Assembly (NCBI RefSeq): GCF_040954645.1
Contig: NC_092808.1
Location: 16,421,883-16,485,882, forward strand
Length of the DNA: 64,000 bases
Reading direction: 5' to 3'
Source: Diabrotica undecimpunctata
Lineage: Eukaryota > Arthropoda > Insecta > Coleoptera > Chrysomelidae
How positions within the stretch are numbered: position 1 is the stretch's first letter; the number at the start of each line of letters is the position of its first letter. The notes below the pieces were generated by a model. It had not been told where the DNA came from. It worked only from the letters and a program-made list of their open reading frames with translations, and searched no databases. This document shows positions 14,803 to 59,390 of this stretch, piece by piece. Made by a program: the position numbers and the translations under genes.

Positions 14803-15596
14803 CAGCAAATACAGACATCCAAGTGGAAATTTTTCTCACGAACCGTTAGATGTAGGAAAATTCTGAGTATGGCAGAAGAACGAGCGGCCAATTTTATGTA
14901 GGAAATGTCCATTTGCTTGACTCTCGGACCAAAATTGACGCCAATATAGCCGATTGACCAAATTTGATAAAAATCCAAGGGTACCCCCTTGGAAAATTTT
15001 TTCCAAATTTTCCAAAAAAAAAAAATTTGTTTAATGTTTTGGTACATGCACTTGGTCCAGCTTATTCCTAACATGTGTTTTTTTCTGATCCCTCAACCCC
15101 AGTTTGCCGGAAAAGAGGAAAAATCAAATTAAAAAATCTACAGTTTTTTTGATTTTCCGGCAAAACGGTGCATAATTTTTCACCACATGTTTAGATTTTT
15201 TTAATCAGCAAGTCACCCTTAATCGAAATAATTCAAATTTCAAACAAAATATACACTTTTAATTTTCTCGAAATTTTCAGCAAATACATACATCCAAGTG
15301 GAAATTTTTCTCACGAACGGTTAGGTGTAGAAAAATTCTGAGTATGGCAGAAGAACAAGCGGCCAATTTTATGTAAGAAATGTCCATTTGCTTGTCTCTC
15401 GGACCAAAATTGACTCCAAAATAGCCGATTAACGAAATTTGATAAAAATCCAATGGTCTACAGTTTTTCGATTTTCCGGCAAAACGGTGCATAATTTCTG
15501 GCCACGTGTTTATATTTTTTTATTCAGCAAGTCATCCTTAATCGAAATAATTCAAATTTCAAACAAAATATTCACTTTTAATTTTCATGGAATTTT
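13040..15596. repeat. Satellite block of 2.55 kb, copy 2
   Basis: Partner of 6679-9233. After unit 15278 the two copies diverge: copy 1 continues with a short unit (9234), copy 2 with a long unit (15597). Confidence 0.85.
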
Positions 15597-16949
15597 CAGC
15601 AAATACAGACATCCAAGTGGAAATTTTTCTCACGAACCGTTAGATGTAGGAAAATTCTGAGTATGGCAGAAGAACGAGCGGCCAATTTTATGTAGGAAAT
15701 GTCCATTCGCTTGACTCTCGGACCAAAATTGACGCCAATATAGCCGATTGACCAAATTTGATAAAAATCCAAGGGTACCCCCTTGGAAAATTTTTTCCAA
15801 ATTTTCCAAAAAAAAAAAATTTGTTTAATATTTTGGTACATGCACTTGGTCCAGCTTATTCCTAACATGTGTTTTTTTCTGATCCCTTAACCCCAGTTTG
15901 CCGGAAAAGAGGAAAAATCGAATTAAAAAATCTACAGTTTTTTTGATTTTCCGGCAAAACGGTGCATACTTTTTAACCACATGTTTAGATTTTTTTAATC
16001 AGCAAGTCACCCTTAATCGAAATAATTCAAATTTCAAACAAAATATACACTTTTAATTTTCTCGAAATTTTCAGCAAATACATACATCCAAGTGGAAATT
16101 TTTCTCACGAACGGTTAGGTGTAGAAAAATTCTGAGTATGGCAGAAGAACAAGCGGCCAATTTTATGTAAGCAATGTCTATTCGCTTGACTCTCGGACCA
16201 AAATTGACGCCAAAATAGCCGATTAACGAAATTTGATAAAAATCCAATGGTCTACAATTTTTTCGATTTTCCGGCAAAACGGTGCATAATTTCTGGCCAC
16301 GTGTTTATATTTTTTTATTCAGCAAGTCACCCTTAATCGAAATAATTCAAATTTCAAACAAAATATTCACTTTTAATTTTCACGAAATTTTCAGCAAATA
16401 CAGACATCCAAGTGGAAATTTTTCTCACGAACCGTTAGATGTAGGAAAATTCTGAGTATGGCAGAAGAACGAGCGGCCAATTTTATGTAGGAAATATCCA
16501 TTTGCTTGACTCTCGGACAAAAATTGACGCCAAAATAGCCGATTAACGAAATTTGATAAAAATCCAATGGTCTACAGTTTTTTCGATTTTCCGGCAAAAC
16601 GGTGCATTATTTCTAGCCACATGTTAATTTCTTTTTAAACAGCACGTCACCCTTAATCAAAATAATTCAAATTTCAAACAAAATATTCTAATATATATTC
16701 TAATATATCTCAAACGTCTTTTTGCTTTATTTATTTACTCATTTTTGGAGTATTCGAAACTAATTCGCGAAGGATATTTGCCGTGGTGGACAACAGATCG
16801 TGGAATGCAAATTGTAGATTCTCCTTGACGATAAATTGATCAATCTGTCTGCTTTATATATTGTAAAAAGCGCATTAGAGAAATATTTGAATTTTGGTTC
16901 AGTTTAGAATTTTAATTCAATTTAATAAATTAGATATGCATATACTTAC

Positions 16950-50274
<33,325 letters not shown>

Positions 50275-50686
50275 CTAAAAAAATAGAATACAATTAATCA
50301 GAATTATGAAGAATAAATGTTTTTGTCATATTATCAGATATTCTATAATAGCAGCGTCAGTTAGAAAGCAGTGTTGGTCTTACGGCGCGCAGCGATGCCG
50401 CTCATGTCAGCACAAGGGTAGGTATGTGGTAGTTTGGCGATAGACTGAGGAATCAGATCCGTACGCGCTTCGTTTCAAAAATATTTACTTATTAATTTAA
50501 TTGAGTCAACTAAGAGAACAAACAAAAAAAAATTAATTCTATAAAAAATGCATGTATACATAAAATATATAATACGTCGTAAATACTTATATACATATAC
50601 ACAAAAAAATGCAAGTAGTTTACCCTATACGACACGATAAAAAAATAAATGAGCATTAAATCTGAGATATTTCTCGTTAATTAATA
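50275..50686. other. Sequence upstream of exon 50028-50274, no gene seen
   Basis: Intron or upstream sequence. It has a GC-richer patch GGCGCGCAGCGATGCCGC near 50383. The missing N-terminal exon of the Patched-like gene was sought from here to 64000 and not recognised. Confidence 0.45.
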
Positions 50687-51436
50687 CTAATCGCAATCCA
50701 TGTGTAAATCGACCTCATCCTCTGAATCATCTCCTATATTAATTATCACCGGTTCAATATTTTCCTGCAAATTGTTCATCGCAAACATTTTTTCTTCTAC
50801 TTTCTTGACGTGGTTCACATAATTATGCCACTGCTCTTTAGATACGCGTTGATAAGCTTCTTTTATTAACCGTTCTACCATTTTTTCTTTAAAATCGACG
50901 TTGTTTGAATCCACATACCTTTTCAATTGACGCCACACCTTCTCAATCGGGTTCACCTCGCAATGGTTAGGAGGCAATCTCAAAATCTTAACGCCATATT
51001 TTTCCGCAATTGTTTCAATTTTGTACTTGCCGTACTCGTCTCTAAATGCCGCCACAGTATCCAGTAATTCACTTTTTAGGTAATCTTTCTCGAAAAAAAT
51101 GTTCTTTCGATTAGCCAATCCTTGATTTGCCTTTTGTTCCACAATTTTCCCCCGTCCATTTCGTCGTGGTAATCAGCGGTTCCCTTCTTGACCAAGAAAG
51201 TCAATTCGGGCCATGCCACAAAACCAGTTTCGCTTCCAGCATAAAGAAGAACAAACCGAGGACCTCTTTGGGTGGGAGCTTTCAGTGCAGTAGAGAGCCC
51301 TTTTAGGAAGGCATCTCGTGGATTCTTAGTCGTTTTGTCCCTCCATTCCTTTTTGACTGAAGCACCAACGTTAGTCCAATACTCATCGATATAAACAAGG
51401 TTTACCTTCTTCCTCAATGTTTTTATTTGTCTGAGG
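50687..51436 (-). pseudogene. DDE_3 (Tc1/IS630-like) transposase, broken
   Basis: Reads LRQIKTLRKKVNLVYIDEYW (first catalytic Asp in YIDE), GFVAWPELTFLVKKGTADYH and EMDGGKL. An internal deletion removes the block with the second Asp and joins to WNKRQIKDWLIER. After a frameshift at about 51080 comes YLKSELLDTVAAF, KYGVKILRLPPNHCEVNPIE (third catalytic acid) and VWRQLKRYV, then an acidic end DDSEDEVDLHMD. The frame is cut at 51437, where a pogo element begins at a TA. Confidence 0.8.
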
Positions 51437-51438
51437 TA

Positions 51439-53490
51439 GGGGAGAGTAGGGCTCCTTCAGACATAAAAATTTGAACTGTCATATCACTCTAAATACCTCA
51501 CCAAATAAAGAAAGAAAATATTCATAAAATACATTGTTCACCCAACTTTCACTGTATATATGCTATTAATATTAAACCGTATACTTGTAAAAAAAATCAA
51601 AACCACTTTTTCAAAAACGTCTGAAGGTGCCCCACTTGGGGGCACCTTCAGACAGGGAATGGGGCAGCTTCAGACACAATTGGAAAAATGAAAATAAATG
51701 TTTTAGAAATTATTTATTACAATATTTAAAACTATATTATGATACTAATCAAACCCCTAATGCATATTGAAGTTTTCCAATGAAACTGAAAAAGATAATA
51801 ATGATTTCTGTCGCTTTGTACCCTGCTCAGAAGGAGTTGGAAAAAGGGCTACAATTTCTGATAAAGAAGCACTAGAGCTATCTGGTACGATGGGGTAGAA
51901 AAATTTATAATTTACTTTAGATGACATTCTCAAAAATGAAATTTCAACATCCCATCATCACATTTACCAATGATTCTCCCAACATAGTACATATCTTTTT
52001 GTTTTACAGTCCCAAATTTAACCAGCACAAAATCTTCAATTTTCAATTCACTCCTGTCCAAATTTTTCTGTGGTTCTTCTAATACTTTATCATCAGAGTT
52101 TTTGCCATTTTCATCATCAGTTGTCTTCTCATTTTCTAGTAGTTTTCTTTTCGTAGATTTAGTACGTTCAGCATTAGAGTTGGTGGTTTTCTTTGTTTTT
52201 TCATTGATCTGTTTTTCTGCTTTTCTGGGGTGTTAGTTATTATTCTACTTTTCCCCTTTTCTCTTGGTTTCTTGGAACTAGTATTAAGTTTCGATTTTGG
52301 ATATCCTCGTATCTCCATAGGACTTAAATAGCAGTCAGGCTGTTGAGAGGGCATAGGCGTAGAGTTTTGGCAGCTTGATGTTGATGGAGTGTCTATTGGT
52401 TGCTGAAAATTTTCGCTTGAAATTTGGGGAGATGAGGGTGGTGTTTCAGATTCTAAAATTGGTATACTTGCAGCTAGTTGGAATGTTAGAGGTTCATCAG
52501 GAAGAATTTCGTCTGGAGGATTAGGTCCCTCACTGACCAAACTGGGAGCAAACATATGGTCGGCGAAAATGTGCCTGTCAACTGGAAATATTCCTATTTT
52601 TTGAAAGAATTTATAATGCTCTAGTAGCATGGCACGGCTATGTGCTATTCCAACACATGCGGCCAGGTGACAGATTCCAAAACGTTGGCCTGGGTTAGAC
52701 TTCAACCATGAATCAATTGCAGCATTATAATATGTTTTAAAAGGTTTCATCAATCCCACATCCAGTGGTTGCATCATGTGGGTACAATGGGGTGGAACTG
52801 TTAGAATATGCACGCCATTAGCTCTTGCTAGTTCTATTGCCTCAATTGACAAGTGGCTCTAATGATTGTCGCAAATTAGAAGCATTCTTCTCTTTTCAGA
52901 GGAACCTGAACATTTTATAAAGTCATCACATCACATGAACTAAATTGGAAGTGGTCATCCAACCTGACTGATGAGCCAAACCCAAGGTCCCGTTTGGCGC
53001 TCCATTTATTATGTGGCTCTTGAAGTGCACTCTCGGATACTAGAGCAGAAGGTATTGTATCTCCAGCTGCATTTATAAACAAAACTGTAGTAACCAGAGT
53101 TCCTCTCTCACCACTTACAGCAGCTGCTACTTGTTTTTGGCCTTTTTGTGAAATCACACGAGAAGGTTCTTGGTTAGTTTCAGTTTTTGTTTCATCCATA
53201 TTCCAAATCCTGGACGAGTCACAGAGTTCTGGGTATCTTTTGATTAATTTTTCATAATTATTAAAAAAGCATTCACAGTATGTTTGTTAAATAAAATTGC
53301 ACGTGCAATACTGCATCCTTCAGCAGCACGGAGAGATAATCTTGGATGGCGTTTCATAAAACCGTATAGCCAGTCCTTTCCTGCCATTCTTGGAGCTTCC
53401 CAGTTTTTAGGACAGTCAATATTGTTCATTTTGGTCATCTCATGTGCTAGTTTTCGAGTTTCTAGATTGTTAAAACCATAAAACATTTTT
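51439..53490 (-). mobile_element. pogo-type transposon inserted in a DDE_3 gene
   Basis: The 3' end (left) reads TA|GGGGAGAGTAGGGCTCC at 51437 and carries four copies of CTTCAGACA or its complement (about 51452, 51606, 51649 and 51671). The transposase runs on the minus strand from 53486 to about 51900. The 5' end with the matching terminal repeat was not found and seems truncated near 53490. The insertion cuts the reading frame of the DDE_3 transposase at 51437. Confidence 0.75.
51900..53486 (-). pseudogene. pogo-type transposase
   Basis: 53486-53244: NLETRKLAHEMTKMNNIDCP, WLYGFMKRHPRLSLRA (HTH_Tnp_Tc5). Next frame to 52915: RIWNMDETKTETNQEPSRVI (first Asp), KQVAAAVSGERGTLVT. Then MLLICDNH, TAG, SHLSIEAIELA (second Asp) and, in 52852-52136, VHILTVPPHCTHMMQPLDVG (third Asp), FQKIGIFPVDRHIF and a Ser/Pro-rich tail. 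Another frame continues IEDFVLVKFGTVKQKDMYYV and GRIIGKCDDG to about 51950, a C-terminal domain seen in some insect pogo-like proteins. Stops and frameshifts throughout. Confidence 0.82.
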
Positions 53491-54335
53491 GAACACTTAA
53501 TTAAATATAATTACTATTTAAATGGGAATAAACCACAATTAAAGGTTAAAGTACGTTTATTGACGTTTCAATTTCCACTTCGGAAATCATTCTCAAAATA
53601 CGAACAATGCGGCATACAAGATATAGTGAGATGGGATAGGCAAAAAACAAGAGAATGGTGCAATAATTTCAATAAAAGTTTAAAAGTTTTAAATTGCAAA
53701 CATGTCCCGCACTTGAACTTGACATTTGAGGACTTACATATCAGTTAGTTACCTAGTTTGTAGCTATGTTAATTTTATTACGGGAATTATTAATGTATTA
53801 CCACAATTAATTACTTTTAAATTACATACCATTTTAATTACCTACTTACTAATTTGTTCAATTACGTTCAAAGATTACGTTCATGACCTCATAAATAATA
53901 ACGTTAACATGCTAACTAGCACTATCATCATTTCAATTTTATTTATCAAGGAAGGGAAACACTATTGTTATAAAATAATATCCAATAGAATATAAATTAA
54001 GTTTTAAACATCAATATTGATATCCTTGAAAATGTTGAAGCAATTTATATTTCAAATGCAACTATTGTTTTTAGAAACGAATTCATTGCATCATAAATTG
54101 GACTATAAAATCTTTAAAGATATCATCTTTTCTTCTCGCGAATTTGTATCTCCGTTTTAACAGTAGTATTTTTTTTTCTTATACATTCTTTTTATATTTT
54201 TTTGCCTATATCCCTATACTTTTCCTAGTGACATTTCTCAGTAGGCTACTTTTGTATCATATCAATATTAATCTTCTTCATACACAATCTAAATTTCGTT
54301 CAATATCTGTATCCCTCTATCTGTAGAGTAGGGAG
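53491..54335. other. Unplaced sequence
   Basis: AT-rich. The stretch GACGTTTCAATTTCCACTTC (53561-53580) with GGAAATCATTCTCAAAAT after it has the look of a dispersed insect repeat, but I cannot name it. No gene seen. Confidence 0.4.
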
Positions 54336-54338
54336 GGC

Positions 54339-56036
54339 GTGTTAATTTCCACAGCACTTAGGTCACAATTGACCCATTGTGCATCCTCCCAGGGAGCTGT
54401 CACCCTTAGCTCTTTGTCAATCCTGCCATTTCTAAGAAGGTGGACAAGTCACCAGGAGACATCTCTCTTATGTGGGCAGGTGTGGGCCAAGACTCGCCGA
54501 ACGCGTACTCTCGTATTAACGATAACTCCGGGCATTGACATAAGACATGCTCTACAGTTTCATCTTCTCGTTCACACTTCCTGCATAGATGTGTGTCTAC
54601 TAGCCCCAGTGTGTGGAGATGTTTGCTTAGTGGACAATGACCAGTTAAAAAACCAACTGTCAAGCGTAGGTTTTTCCTGGTCATTTCCAAGTACTTTTTT
54701 GATGCTGAGTTTTCAAGGTTACTTAGTGTTACCCTAGCAAGTCTACATCCTTGCCCTTGTTCCCATCTTTTCACGGTTTCACGGACCAACTAAAAAGATG
54801 CCCAGGTCCTAAGAGTCTTAGGCCTGCCGCCTTCCTAGCCAATTGGTCAGCAATGCGGTTGCCTTTATTCCTACTATGTCCTTTAACCCACCTGAGGATG
54901 ATGGTAGTACCATTCGAAGCTTGAGTTAGTGACTCGTGACTCTCCATTACTAAACCTGATGTGACACGTGGTCTATTCAAGGTTAGTAGCGCTTGTCTGA
55001 TATATGTGCAGATTATTATAGTTTTCCCGGCTATACCTTTTTGGGTTATCTCTTTTGCGATTATAGAGATACCAGCCAGTTCTGTCTGAACTGCGCTGGC
55101 ATTTTTGCCCATACCCCACTTTATTTTGGAGCCATCGGTGTATATGCAATACGCATTGCATATACACCGATGTGTTCCGATGTGTTTCGATTTTATAGGG
55201 TTTGTCAAAGACAAACTTTGGTTTAACTTAGTCACAGCCTGCCAGCGCATCCAGCTCTCTCCGCCAGAAACGAGTTCTCAATTGTCCCATTCCTACATCA
55301 AGGTTTGCACCAGCTGAGCGCAGTCGCATCATTGTCACCAGCGCCATTTCTTTGACATACATGTCTAGAGGCGTGATGCCAATGACCAATTTGATTGCAA
55401 CATTTGGTGTTGTTTTCATGGCACCTGTTATATTTACGCAAGCCATCCGCTGAATATGGTTTAGTTTGGTAATTGCTGTTGCCTGTAGCACTTTTGGTGC
55501 AATAGCTCCATAAGTTAGCATTGGCCTAATGACAGCAGTGTAGACCCAGGCGATCACCCTGGATGAAAGGCCCCAGGTGCGTCCAACCGTTCGTCGACAC
55601 TGCTCATAGGCAATATATATGCTCTTTTAGCTCTACCATCTAAGTGTGAGTTCCATGTTAACTGTTAAGGGTAATACCAAGGTACTTGTTGGTCAACCAG
55701 GGTGTCTAGAACTATCTTCCTATGAACTATCGTTTTCAAGGGAAAGGATGTTAGGCTAATTGGTCGGAAAGTCTTTGGTAGGGTATAGTCCATCCTACCT
55801 AGTTTTGGTATGAAGACCACAAGTAGCTCTCTCCACTTAAGAGGGATATATCTCAGATCCAAAGAGGCTCTGAATATTCTCACAAGGTGCGGCAGAAGGA
55901 TACCCAGTCCCCACCGTAGTAGGGCTGGATATATGCCGTCAGGCCCTAGTGGTTTGAAAGGGGTGAAGCACAATATGGCCCATTTTACCTTTTCCTCATT
56001 CATTGTTCTGGCGAGATGCCAGTTTGGTACGTTCAA
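54339..56036 (-). mobile_element. RNase H-bearing LINE (I/R1/LOA-like), core deleted
   Basis: 5' to 3' on the minus strand: 56036-55665 has FKPLGPDGIYPALLRWG and FRPISLTSFPLKTIV (RT fingers). A deletion removes the palm with the YADD box. The frame resumes with LTWNSHLDGRAKRAYIAYEQ and VIAWVYTAVIRPMLTYGAI (to 55228). 55250-54771 is RNase H: YTDGSK, ELAGI and GHSRNKGNRIADQLARKAAG. 54789-54406 is the C-terminal CCHC-like region DTHLCRKCEREDETVEHVLC. RNase H after RT points to the I superfamily (I, R1 or LOA clades). Several frameshifts. Confidence 0.85.
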
Positions 56037-56155
56037 TATTTTGTTTCGAACGTTATACGAACTGCTTCAATTCTGGAATTGATCTATTTACTTGGGTCTA
56101 GTTTGGTCTGTAATGTAGCATCCCTGACATTTAATGTACTTTCCCAATCTTTTGT

Positions 56156-56850
56156 TGATCTTTATGTAGGGAAGCATTGTTGTAAGACTGACGACTTAAT
56201 ATCACAAATTTTGTCTTAGAAACATTCATTTTTAGACCCATTTCTCTTTCTGTCGAATCAACACAATCCAACAAATTTTCAAGGCCTTAGAGACTATCAC
56301 ATAAGATAGCAAGATATCGTCAGCGTATCAAAGATTATTAATCAGTTCAGCATTGATTTTCATTCCAACATATTTTTGCTAATCCTATTTGAAAATTATA
56401 TCCGAATAGATATTAAATAACAGTGGGGATAGAATGAATCCCTGTCTGACACCTATTTAAATGTAATATTCGTCGGTTAATCCCATCGACTCAAAGGACT
56501 GCTTCCTGCTTCCATATAAGTTTTTTTTTCTATAATACGTAGATCGCTACCATCAATGCTTTTCGTTTTGAATATGTTCAAAATCTTTACGTTGGTAGCG
56601 GAATTTTTGGAGAATTACATTTAAGCCAAAAAGTACACGGGTACCTAGCGTATTCCTCAATCCAAACTGGGTTTCATTTAGTTTCTTCCGTGAATAATGC
56701 GAAGAAAAATTTTTAATGTGTGGCTCATCACACTAATTAATCTGTATTCTTGGTATATTTTGTTCGTTATTGTTTCGGAATCGCTATAAAAACAGCCTCA
56801 GCCATTCCTCAGGAATTTGACCAGTAGTATACACACTGAGAAATGACTAT
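56156..56850 (-). mobile_element. RTE-like LINE fragment, RT fingers and palm
   Basis: From the right: GQIPEEWLRLFL, LNETQFGLRNTLGTR, VILQKFRYQRKDF, then SFESMGLTDEYYI, IGVRQGFILSPLLFNIYSDI, YADDILLS and EKWV-K-MFLRQNL. Motifs order correctly on the minus strand but are broken by stops and shifts. It covers the part of RT that the other RTE-like copies at 18297, 26166 and 46822 lack. Confidence 0.75.
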
Positions 56851-56859
56851 GATATTATA

Positions 56860-57900
56860 TTTATAGCCACTATACAGAACATATTTATTTAAAATGCCAT
56901 ATAATTGAGATTGTAGCAACTATTTATAATTTATTATAAAATTTATCGTTATTGTAAACTTTACTTGACAATTCAATTATTCCTGACATTTTGTATTTTG
57001 TTAATATTTGCTCAGTTCCGTAAAAATACTTCATAATGTTGTAAGTTATTTAAGAAAATTCATTGTAGTATGTATGTAGTTCAACTAGATAAACGAGTGT
57101 GTTTAATATAAATGTATGGTCTACCTACGTGAAGGTTATTAAAGTTGAAATAAGTATCTGTGTTAACAATCAAAATTAGAAACACTTCTCAATATTAGTT
57201 TTAGAACGCAAATATTTATACAACATAGTTTTGTTTTTTTTTAATTGTGGAATACACTTATCCAGCTTTGAGATAAAAGCATTACCATCTAATCTTGATT
57301 GAATTACAGATCGTATAATGCTATCCAATACAAAATGAAATACTGACAATCGATTTTCTTGTAACGAAAAACAGCTCAAGGTGATCAAAGAGAAGAAGAT
57401 CAGATGGTAAAATAATAAGCCTATCGTGCACAGAAACATTACAAAGTACTCGTTGCTCATTCTCGGAGCGATAGTCCGAAAACGTTCTAAACTTGATCCT
57501 TTTGGTTTTTAAATTTAATTTAATTAAATATACCAACTACAACAGACGTGTTTTAATTGTATGTTTCAGTTTTTTAACTATATCGTATACAGCCAACTCC
57601 TGGGGATTATCCCTTTTTAAAAGTAATATTATTTAAACATGTCCTTGGGTATAGCTAAAATAATGACAACTTCATATTTTTTAATAAAAAAAGGTTTAAA
57701 GGGCAAAACAAAAATGACTATGTCCAACAGATCGTCCATAACATACGCAGCAGTAATTGGGCTAATTTTTCCTTACTTAGGTATTACAAAAATTTGTTTA
57801 TAATATTTATTTTCTAATTAAAAATAACTGCTATCAAATAAGAAAATAATTATAAACGTATCTATATCTACTGCACACTGTTTGCCAATATCAATACAAT
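56860..57900. other. AT-rich sequence, no gene seen
   Basis: Open frames of 71 and 94 codons on the minus strand (57176-57536) overlap each other in different frames and have no recognisable motif. Confidence 0.45.
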
Positions 57901-57902
57901 GT

Positions 57903-58117
57903 CTCAGTCACTGTCGGTGAAATGCGACCAGAAATTTAGGTACCACGCCGAACGAGAAAGACAGTGGCCTTGAGGTCAAAAATGTGACAGAACAGCAAGG
58001 CATTTTTTAAAAATTGCAAAATTTTGTTCTGTCACATTTTTGACCTCAAGGCCACTGTCGTTTCTCGTTCGGCGTGGTACCTAAATTTCTGGTCGCATTT
58101 CACCGACAGCGACTGAG
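57903..58117. mobile_element. Hairpin MITE, 215 bp with 92-bp arms
   Basis: Left arm 57903-57994 begins CTCAGTCACTGTCGGTGAAA; right arm 58025-58117 ends with its complement. Arms differ at only a few positions (one extra base and CACTG/CGCTG type changes) around a 30-bp loop. Contains no gene. The near-identity of the arms suggests a fairly young insertion or gene conversion between arms. Confidence 0.93.
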
Positions 58118-58663
58118 AAGCTTAAGAGTGGTAACTTCATTATATATATTTTTTAAATATCTACAATTCAATTTTAATAATGTTACCTAAAGTTAAAATC
58201 AAATTTAAATAATTATATACTGTTGGAAGTGCATCATATGATCTTTTTGGTTCTCTATAAATTAATGTTTTTTACTTAAGTTTTTTCACATATTTTTTAT
58301 ATACATGTACCATTACCACATGTCTTTTGGTGTGCTAAGTTGAGTTAATTTGTAAACTGTATTTAGTTCAATTAATTGTCTATACAACATAATATTTAAT
58401 GTCCATTATCATAAGCTTCTTTACACATTTTATATCTTTGACTGCTACATATCTTTTTAAGGTAACCTACTTATAATAACTTTTTCATGGATGTTTGGTT
58501 TTTCATATTGTTCTTTTTAGATGAACCGATGATGCTTCTTGAAAACGTCTTCAATAAATAGATGAAGTAGACACCTTCTTTGTCTTTTATTTCTCCACTG
58601 AAAAACCCACCACTCTTCGAGTGTTCCTTAGTTTATATTGGATTGACGGTCGTACTCCTTTTC

Positions 58664-58667
<4 letters not shown>

Positions 58668-58728
<61 letters not shown>
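58668..58728. repeat. (TA)n microsatellite
   Basis: About 30 TA units. Confidence 0.97.
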
Positions 58729-58730
<2 letters not shown>

Positions 58731-58887
58731 TACAGACCCTCATCATACGAAAGCTTTTCTTCCTTACATCAAAAGAAGACATCGAAGAGGATGTCGAAAG
58801 GTCACGCAATGATAATCGACGCCGTTCAACGCGGAAGACTGTTAAGTTTAATATTAATTCCTGTCTAGTATTAATCTTAGATCTACG

Positions 58888-58890
<3 letters not shown>

Positions 58891-58946
<56 letters not shown>
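58891..58946. repeat. (TA)n microsatellite
   Basis: About 28 TA units. Confidence 0.97.
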
Positions 58947-58952
<6 letters not shown>

Positions 58953-59044
58953 CGCATGACAAAAAGATATAATTTTAAGAATTCATAGAGGATGTCTATT
59001 CCAGAAGGGAATGTATAAGGAATGAATATATAATCAATAGAGTA

Positions 59045-59390
59045 AGACCTGGTACACAGACGGATTCAAGACTGTAAATGGTGTGGGAGCAGGAATATAC
59101 TTCAAAAATCGAAGAATTAGCAAAACCTCTGCCTTGGAGAAGAATTGCACCGTTTTCCAAGCGGAGATTTATACGATACTGTAATCTACAAAGAGAAATA
59201 ATGAGAGAGATCTCATATTGCCTGAGAGTCAAGCTGTCTGAAGGTACTGTCGTGTCTGAAAGTGACGTGCAGACTGGTGTGGGACTGCATCTGAGAACTG
59301 AATAAACTGGGAGGCCAGACTAATGTTGAGCTTGTCTGAGTACTAGGGCGTCGAAGGCAATGAAAATGCAGATCAATTTGCTAAAAGAGG
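59045..59390 (+). pseudogene. RNase H fragment of a retroelement
   Basis: Reads TQTDGFKTVNGVGAGIYFKN (catalytic Asp in TDG), CTVFQAEIYTIL (catalytic Glu), then after shifts ELNKLGGQTNVELVWV and GNENADQFAKRGS (last catalytic Asp). This is the RNase HI pattern TDGS...AE...H.G..GNE.AD..A with decay. RNase H of this kind ends many insect LINEs. Downstream to about 59700 is probably the rest of that element, unreadable. Confidence 0.7.

Larger units (their letters stand above)
1..16688. repeat. Satellite array, mixed 320-bp and 474-bp monomers
   Basis: Tandem head-to-tail array. Taking the motif CAGCAAATA as unit start, units begin at 2, 322, 642, 962L, 1436, 1755, 2075, 2394L, 2868, 3188, 3507, 3827, 4146L, 4619L, 5093, 5412L, 5883L, 6359, 6679, 7001, 7323L, 7798, 8118, 8440L, 8915, 9234, 9554L, 10027L, 10502, 10821L, 11293L, 11771L, 12246, 12566L, 13040, 13362, 13684L, 14159, 14481, 14803L, 15278, 15597L, 16072 and 16392 (cut at about 16688). 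L marks the 17 long units (471-478 bp); the rest are 319-322 bp. Units at 5883 and 11293 start CAGCACATA. The array is cut by the left window edge, so its true length is unknown. It ends on the right in short AT-rich sequence just before a Patched-like exon. Short open frames of 62-111 codons recur in the monomers on both strands; I read them as chance frames copied with the repeat. Satellite family not identified. Confidence 0.97.
58118..59040. other. AT-rich sequence with two (TA)n tracts
   Basis: Holds (TA)n at 58668-58728 and 58891-58946. The 160 bp between them are not repetitive. Tyr/Ile repeat peptides across the tracts are not genes. Confidence 0.6.

Noticed and set aside
1..16600. 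Open frames of 62-111 codons repeated in nearly every satellite monomer on both strands, such as one starting MPENRKNCRPLDFYQISLIG on the minus strand
   Set aside because: They arise wherever the monomer lacks stops, exist on both strands at once, and vary in length with single-base changes and A-run length. There is no start context, domain or codon bias to support a protein.
1..16688. CRISPR-like array
   Set aside because: Units are 320-474 bp with no unique spacers between short repeats, and the genome is eukaryotic.
53284..53481. Plus-strand frame of 65 codons
   Set aside because: Antisense shadow of the pogo transposase HTH region on the minus strand.
54973..55317. Plus-strand frames opposite the RNase H domain
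   Set aside because: They are shadows of the minus-strand LINE, which has clear RNase H motifs.
57176..57536. Minus-strand frames of 94 and 71 codons as a gene
   Set aside because: They overlap in different frames, are hydrophobic or Ser-rich by turns, and match no family I know.
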